Shown here one piece after another: positions 57,529 to 64,000 of a stretch of 64,000 nt of DNA. Under the pieces are notes generated by a model that was not told the DNA's origin, did not search any database, and worked only from the letters and a program-made list of their open reading frames with translations. The position numbers and the translations under genes are program-made. Numbering within the stretch: the stretch's first letter is position 1; every line of letters begins with the position of its first letter. This DNA is from Mya arenaria (Eukaryota > Mollusca > Bivalvia > Myida > Myidae), in NCBI RefSeq assembly GCF_026914265.1, contig NC_069134.1:66209594-66273593 (forward strand). Reading direction: 5' to 3'.

Positions 57529-58465
57529 GATTCAAAGTATCCCCGTATTCGCGACTTTTCGTACTTTCATCGCGCTCCGACATAGATTGTAAAGGGAAGC
57601 TAACCTCGAAGATATCTCCGGAACCAGGATTGTAAGAAGGTTAGGATTGGTCTTGAAATTTCATACAAGACGTGATCGTCGGCGCACCTCTGACGTTTTT
57701 GCGTCACCGTTTTTATTCGCGCGCAAGCGTTTTTTTTACGTTACAAATGGCGCCAAAATCCCGTAAAATGGGAAAGGTAATATTGAAGATATCTTAGCAT
57801 CCTTGCACGTGACACGGCTGGGACTAGTGTTGCCATTTAGGGGACCCTAAACCCTACAAAATGCACTCGTCGGGTAGCCTGGGATATTATTTGGTCACCG
57901 GTTTCTAACGCGTCAAAGTATCCTCATATTCGCGACTTTTCGTACTTTTCAACGCGCTCCGACATGACTTGTAAAGGGAAGCTAATCTCGAAGATATCTC
58001 CTGAATCAAGAATGCTAGGAGATTGGGACCGGTCTTGAAATTTAGATCTCCCGATTCCCTACAAAACGTGACCGTCAGCGCACCTCTGGCGTTTTTGCGT
58101 CACCGTATTTATTCGCACGCAAGCGTTTTTTACGTTACAAATGGCGCCAAAATCCCGTAAAATGGGGAAGTATATCATAGATATCTCAGCATCCTTGCAC
58201 GTGACACGGCTGGGACTAGTGTTGCCATTTAGGGGACCCTAAACCCTACAAGATACACTCGTCGGGGTGCCTTGTATATAATTTGGTCACCAGTGAGTGA
58301 TCCCGGAACCAGGAATGCTAGGTGGTTTGGACCGGTCATGAAATTGTAATGTTATTTGGTCACCGGTTTCTAACGCGTCAAAGCATCCCCATATTCGCGA
58401 CTTTTCGTACTATTCAACGCGCTCCGACATGGATTGTAAAGGGAAGCTAATCTCGAAGATTATTT
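57529..58465. repeat. Tandem repeat of about 381 bp, two and a partial third copy
   Basis: Copies start at about 57531 and 57912 (TCAAAGTATCC then ATTCGCGACTTTTCGTACT), each containing GGCGCACCTCTGACGTTTTT and TTACAAATGGCGCCAAAATC and TTTAGGGGACCCTAAACCCT. A third starts at about 58377 and breaks off at 58462; 58305-58350 is a stray internal piece. More GC-rich than its surroundings, with no lasting open frame. Confidence 0.85.
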
Positions 58466-59544
58466 GTCCCGGAAGCAAACAATTTGGCATATAGTGGTGT
58501 TTAGACTGTCTATAAGCACATGATCACTAAACAAAATTGTTAAACTGAACAGTTCTGTTAGTTTTGTATTTAAGTGGACCAGAAAAGCATGAAAAGCATT
58601 TCAGTATAGCTCTTTGTCATTTTTATATAAAACGCTGCGATGATAAAGTGGAAGAATCTTATTTTGCTTAAGCAATATCTTAAAAGAGTTGGCAGGCCAT
58701 TTTTGTGGTGCAGTTTTATAGACATCATTGAACGCTACAAGGAAAACTTTACCTAGTCAGATTATTCCAATGCATAAGGAAATAATGGTTCTTCAAAGGT
58801 TTGCGGCTTACCATTTGATGAAAATGGCTATTTTTGCTTTTTATGAAAACACCACAGTTGCTAATACTTGTCTCATTCCTTAAGTGTTTAATATATCATT
58901 GCCAAACTTTCAGCATGTGTTGCATATAGCCTGAAGTTGAACTATAGGAGGTTTGAAGTCTGTTTTTGAAAAAAAATATACTTAAATAGGCTCAAGACTA
59001 CAGTTATCTACCCTCCGTTGACCAAGATCCGGATGTGAATACCGAAAAAATAGTGCTTGTGTTCAAGTATCAATATTTTATTAAAGTTGAATGAAAGAGA
59101 AGAAACAGGTGGCCTTTTTGCATAGAGCTTAACATAATTTGACACTGTATTGCAAAAACTGATAGTTTTCAGTGTAAAAATAAAAAAATCATTGCCTGTG
59201 GAAATATGTAAATTGGTTGTTTGTAGCCTTATTCCGTCTTGACCACAGGGTCATGTATTACTAATCAATTTTAGGAGACAGCACATTGGTCAACCCTATG
59301 TTTTCTTGTGATTACATTTTGTGTCTTGGATTGTTCTACAGCAGCCAGTTACTTAATTTTTATTTGGGACTGTTTTTAAAGTGAAAAGCCAGGTTAGTGT
59401 ATATATGAAACATTATAGTAATAAGAGATGTTTGTCTGAGCGCCATGTTGTCAGGATTATATGGACAATTGAATGAAATATGCATGGACCGAAATGACAG
59501 CTGATTTAAAGCAGTTTTAAGATTATTACCATTCAAGGTGTGAG
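58466..59544. other. No feature seen
   Basis: Unique-looking sequence without coding signal. Confidence 0.4.
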
Positions 59545-60195
59545 GTTAGAGTGTGTTATGACCATGTCCATTGACTCTATGACCTCAAAATTCATAGGAG
59601 TCATCAGCTGGTCACCAAAAACCTGAATGTCAAGTTTGAGGGCCATGTATGCAGGCATTGTCAAGTTATCACACAGACAAGCTTTTTTCATTCAAGGTCG
59701 CTGTGACCTTGACCATTGACCCAATGACCCCTTAAATCATAAGGATCATCTACAGGTCAGACGCAACCCCAAGTCAAGTTTGAATGCCATGGTGCAGGCA
59801 TTGTTGAGTTATAACTCGGACAAGCTTTAACCAATCAAGGTCACTGTGACCTTGACCATTGGCCCGATGACCCCAACAAACAATAGGGGTCATCTACTGT
59901 TCAGGCCCAACTTCCATATCAAGATTGATGACGATAGGTCTAGGCATTGTTGAGTTATCACTCGGACAAGCTTTAAATTCTTTTATCATTAAAGGTCACT
60001 GTGACTTTGACCTTTGATCCGATGAGCCCTAAAATCAATAGGGGTCATTAACTTGTCAGGCCCAACCTTCATGTCAAGTTTGATGACCATACGTCCAGAT
60101 ATTGTTGAGTGATCACTCGGACAAGCTTTGGTCTACCAACGGACCGACCGACATGTGCAAAGTAATACACCCCTCTTCTTCGAAGGGGGGCATAA
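59545..60195 (+). repeat. Dispersed tandem repeat R1, inverted copy
   Basis: Four units with 143-155 bp spacing (GTCAAGTTTGA strings at about 59629, 59772, 59918, 60073), the reverse complement of the 42-43 kb copy, ending in GACCGACATGTGCAAAGTAA and CTTCTTCGAAGGGGGGCATA. Confidence 0.85.
59838..59852. promoter_or_regulatory. Perfect 15-bp consensus ERE palindrome in R1
   Basis: AGGTCACTGTGACCT, the exact AGGTCA-nnn-TGACCT consensus. Neighbouring units carry versions with one mismatch (about 59692, 59990). Sequence match only. Confidence 0.4.
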
Positions 60196-60950
60196 AAATA
60201 ACTGTGGTCTTAGGCCAGTATTTTTCATCACCATAAATTGCATAAAGTAGCTGATCGATACAGACCGGTCACTAGAGAATTTCAACTCAATTATTCATAA
60301 TCGCCTATTGACCATGACTGAATTGAATCAGTTAAAACGGTGGTTACAAAACGGCAACGTCTCTGTATTTACCATATCTTCCGACATTGAATTCAAATAA
60401 TTATTTAAACATAGACATAAGTGTTGACTTAATATTTCAACGAAAGGGGATTTTTTGACAAAAAAAGGGGAAACACATACACCTTTCTTGGTGAGGAATG
60501 GGGCTGAAATTTGGCCCCAAATTTGCCATAAAAAAGGCTGAGGTTCTACTTATTTATTTATACCATGCAGGTCTTGATCACTAAAATATCCCATGTATAC
60601 CCAGACAGTGATTAACAGAACGATTTTTGGGCAAAAGTCTTGCATCTTTCATTAATTATCCATTCAATGAAATCGTGCTAGGATTTGTGATGACGTACAC
60701 AAAATCAGTCGCTAGATGTTTTAGCGTGTCTCGTTTGACAAATGCACGCTTTAAAGTACAGCGGATAAACGAAACAAAGAGTTAGTTAGACAGGCCATGA
60801 TCACGTGTGCCACGTGTGAAGTCAGCACTTCAGGACAATATCATACGTACACGTCATCTCCGCTATCGGTTTGTTACAGCGCGTTCAATGTCGAACCTTA
60901 TTGACAGTTGTAGGGGAACAATTATCTACCGCAATACAGTGAGAATATAA

Positions 60951-61098
60951 GTATCTTCCATGGCCGAGAGTGTAAGATAGGTTCATTCCGACCTGAGCGT
61001 AGGGTGTTTTGCGGAAACTCGGTAAACCGAGTTTCCGCAAAACACCCTGCGCGAGGGTCGGGATAAACCTATCTTACACGAGCGGCTATGGTAGATGC
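60951..61098. repeat. Large palindrome with arms of about 72 bp
   Basis: Left arm 60951-61022 (GAGTGTAAGATAGGTTCATT, CGTAGGGTGTTTTGCGGAAA) is mirrored by 61025-61098 (CCGAGTTTCCGCAAAACACC, AAACCTATCTTACACGAGCG) with almost no spacer and few mismatches. One arm also occurs alone at 30165-30245. Confidence 0.88.
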
Positions 61099-61880
61099 TT
61101 TTTCTCCAACCTCAGTTAAAAATAATTAAGTAAAAATGTTTTTTTTTTGCTGGAACTCTGTTGTGCTTACTGAAAATAATTGCGTACGGATATACAATAA
61201 TTCGTGGTTGTCAGGGATATGCGCGCAGTGATTCCGATTATATTAATAGTCAAATCGGTCTTTAAATAGTCCTAAGGAGAGTGAAGCATTATTTCTTGAA
61301 TGGTGCGTGAAAAATGTTTTATGGTGACATTCGAAGCGAGAAATAATTAACTAGCGTTCTAAATATTGCCACAAGACAAGGTTTCCATGATGCTACAGAC
61401 GACAGTCTTCAACAAGGGATGTAATTACAATGTGGTGACCATAAAAAAGGAGTTCTATACGGGCATTTTATATTCGCCCGTGGGCAAGATAAGAACATCT
61501 AGCATGGTTAAATTATTGGATCTACTTATCTGCGTTACCGTCAATGGGCGGTCGACAATAGTGTTCGTCGATGGCGTTTCGTGATATTTAGTAATAAATC
61601 ACAATTCAATATCTCCAATGCTGACATACGACAGCGTGTATACAGGCGGCGTCATGAACGCCAATGCACGTAACTGCATATTGCAATATTAGCATTTCAG
61701 TGGCGGCAATTTATTTAAATTGAAATTCATCTAACAGCATTATTATTAATCCGTGACTTTCTGCATAGTTTGATAACCATAGGATGGTTGTTTCATATAT
61801 TATTTATATAAGTAAAAAAATTGTGTTGGTTATTAAATACAGCCATTGTTGCGTATTTTTTTTAATTTACATCAGTTTAT
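61099..61880. other. No clear gene
   Basis: A 72-codon plus-strand frame at 61366-61584 is not recognised. Confidence 0.35.
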
Positions 61881-62580
61881 TTTATCTGCCCAGCCCAAGT
61901 AATATGAGAAGTCCACAAGACCTCTTCAAACCCATGAGAATCCTGTTTTCTTATCTAAAGCATCAAAAAGGCTCTCGAAACATTATGGGTTCTAAATTTG
62001 TATCTAGTATCAGGTGTCACATATGTGATTTCAGAGAAAATATTGCTGATTTTGTAAAAATGATGAAAGGAAAACACAGGAAGTCTGGAAATAAATACGC
62101 AAAAGCTCACTGTTTCTGCTCAGGAGACTGATATTATTTCTGGCCCTTGTTTGGCTGGAGATGTTGATTTCTCACTGATGCATCAGAAGTACATGTACCC
62201 ACAGCAGTATCTGCAAATGGAAATTGTAAATCTAGGAAACTGCATCGTAAATTTCAGAAAGTTCGTATCTATCATAAGAAGTGTGTCAATGTAGAGCTTA
62301 AATAAAATGATAAAAAGTGCAATAATCTGACTTTAAGTGTTGTTAAAGAGACAATGTTTGGTCTCGAACCTAAACTTGAATTAAGACATCGAAACTGATC
62401 GTTATGAATGAGCACTTTTAGCGAGTGCAAATCAAGGAGATTGTTTCTACCCGAGCTAATCAGGGATTGTCCGTGACAGCTCCGGGAGGGGACGTAGTGG
62501 CTTTTGTTGATACTGGGCAATACGGCATTTTGTGTCGGACACAGATCACCCAAGGGTGTTTCGTCCAGGCTGGACTGTTA
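61880..62580 (+). other. Possible decayed coding sequence
   Basis: A plus-strand frame ending at 62131 reads SPSNMRSPQDLFKPMRILFS and CHICDFRENIADFVKMMKGK; after breaks, 62425-62580 reads KEIVSTRANQGLSVTAPGGD then VVAFVDTGQYGILC. The amino-acid composition is protein-like with C-H-I-C and H-C-F-C pairs, but no family is recognised. Confidence 0.2.
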
Positions 62581-63039
62581 ATGTGACTCTATTTATTTTT
62601 ATTTTAGACGTGACTTACACCAGTATAAGTTGGATTTAATGATGGAAACATCTTTATTTAATATATATACAAAATTTACTTGATTATCATTTTACTTTTT
62701 GGATTTATTCCTTGAAGTACAATATATATGTTTGTTAATATTGGAACAAATTGAAGTTACAAGAACGGATGGACACATTTTTAAACGTACAACGTTTTAA
62801 AGTGTTACACTTTTGTATTTCTTTTCTGCATTTGAATAACGTTAGGGTCGTTAAGATTGAGTTCAGTTGAAAGAAATGGGTCGAGTTAATGTCTGTAGGT
62901 TTATATGTGTATAGCAATGTCTCTTTATATATTTATAAAGTGGGGAAATCAAAAACGTGACTTTAAGCTTTACAAAAGAGTACATATCTGATGGATGACA
63001 AAGATTTTTACAATTCCCGAGTATAAGCATTTGTAACCC
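62581..63039. other. No feature seen
   Basis: AT-rich stretch before the right-edge array. Confidence 0.4.
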
Positions 63040-64000
63040 TGTATAGAACTTTCTTTCAACCTTGCTCACTTGTAAGGTACGTTTAACCTTGCTTGCTTGT
63101 AAGTTGCGTTTAGTCTTGCTCACTAGTAACTTGCGTTTAGCCTTGCTCACTTGTAAATTGCGTTTAACATTGCTCACTTGCGAGTTGCGTTTAACCTTGC
63201 TCACTTGTTAGGTGCGTTTAACATTGCTCCTCGCTTGTAAGGTGTTTTTAACATTGCTCGCTTGTAAGGTGTGTTTAGCCTTGCTCATTTAAAAGTTACG
63301 TTCCACATTGACCACTTGTAAGATGCGTTTTACCTTGCTACTTGTAAATCGCGTTTTACTTAGCTCACTTGTAAGTTGGGTTTAATGTTGCGCAGTTGTT
63401 AGGGACGATTAACCTTGCTCACTTGTAAGTTGCGTTTGACCTTGCTCACTTGTGGATTTGCGCTTAACCTTGCTTAATGGTTAAGTGCGTTTAAATTCTT
63501 GCACTTGTGAGGTGCGTTTAACCTTATCCACTTTTAATTTGCGTTTTATCTTACTCACTTGTAAGGTGCGTTTTACCATGCTGACTTATAAATTGCGTTT
63601 AGCCTTGCTCATTTGTAAGGTTTGTTTATCATGATCACTTATAAGGTGCGTTTAGCCTTGCTCACTTGTAATGTGCGTTTAGCCTTGCTCAGTTGTAAGG
63701 TGCGATTTTAACCTTGATCCCTTGTAAGGTGCGTTAAGCCTTGATCACTTGTACGCTGTGTTTAACCTTGCTCACTTATTACTTGCAAGGTGTATTTAAC
63801 CTTGCTCACTTGTAAGGTCGGTTTATAACCTTGCTCACTTGTAAGGTGTGTTTTGCATTGCTTACTTGTAAGGTGCGTTTATCCTTGCTCATTTTTAAGG
63901 TGCGTTCAACCTTGCTTACGTGTAAGTTGAGTTTAACCTTGCTCACTTAAAAGTTTCTTTATATCTGCTCACTTTTAATCGCGTTTTACCTAGCCCACTT
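63040..64000. repeat. 27-bp minisatellite at right edge
   Basis: About 34 units of roughly 27 bp with core CCTTGCTCACTTGTAAGG and TGCGTTTAA; many substitutions and 1-3 bp indels. Continues past the window end. A nine-residue periodic frame on the minus strand (SKVKRNLQV type) near 63204-63045 is an artefact of the unit. Confidence 0.93.

Noticed and set aside
62863..63204. 113-codon minus-strand frame rich in K, V and S repeats
   Set aside because: Nine-residue periodicity derives from the 27-bp minisatellite.

Overview
The window looks like AT-rich nuclear DNA of a marine bivalve mollusc. The assignment to bivalves is an inference: genes are split into many small exons with GT-AG introns, the domain mix (F5/8-type lectin-like domain, sushi/CCP modules, receptor tyrosine phosphatase) suits lophotrochozoan immune or adhesion receptors, and the interspersed repeats (tRNA-headed SINE, MITEs, decayed LINEs, minisatellites) are of the kind common in bivalve genomes. 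No species was identified, and nothing in the window looks prokaryotic or viral.

Layout. 1-1920: 30-bp minisatellite with an embedded (TCA)n tract. 3727-29098, minus strand: gene A, 23 coding exons whose phases and protein all fit, encoding a 1192-residue receptor-type protein tyrosine phosphatase (signal peptide, F5/8C domain, three sushi domains, an unclassified module, a fourth sushi domain, one TM helix, two tandem PTP domains). Two of its introns are expanded by large arrays: a 40-bp minisatellite (8890-13965) and an 18-bp minisatellite (about 20230-26560, with a SINE inserted at 24285-24533). 33969-44099, minus strand: gene B, a head-to-tail paralogue with eight coding exons and the same exon phases, carrying the same ectodomain plan (one sushi domain fewer) and TM helix but ending in a short tyrosine-rich tail without PTP domains. 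Its sushi exon has a one-base frameshift. 44360-45960: a second array of the same 30-bp minisatellite in the same orientation. 46-64 kb: no convincing host gene; it holds a degraded LINE (53813-56850), copies of dispersed repeats, fold-back palindromes, a tandem repeat of about 380 bp, and a 27-bp minisatellite running off the right edge.

How the genes may relate. A and B are tandem duplicates. Both have a stretch just 5' of the start codon with GATA-like, TATA-like and ETS-like cores, and both tails contain the motif N-x-Y-S-E-I. A reasonable but untested model is a receptor pair sharing a ligand class and expression programme: A carries phosphatase activity, and B (if intact) is a tail-only partner or decoy. 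If the frameshift in B is real, B could only give a secreted F5/8C fragment.
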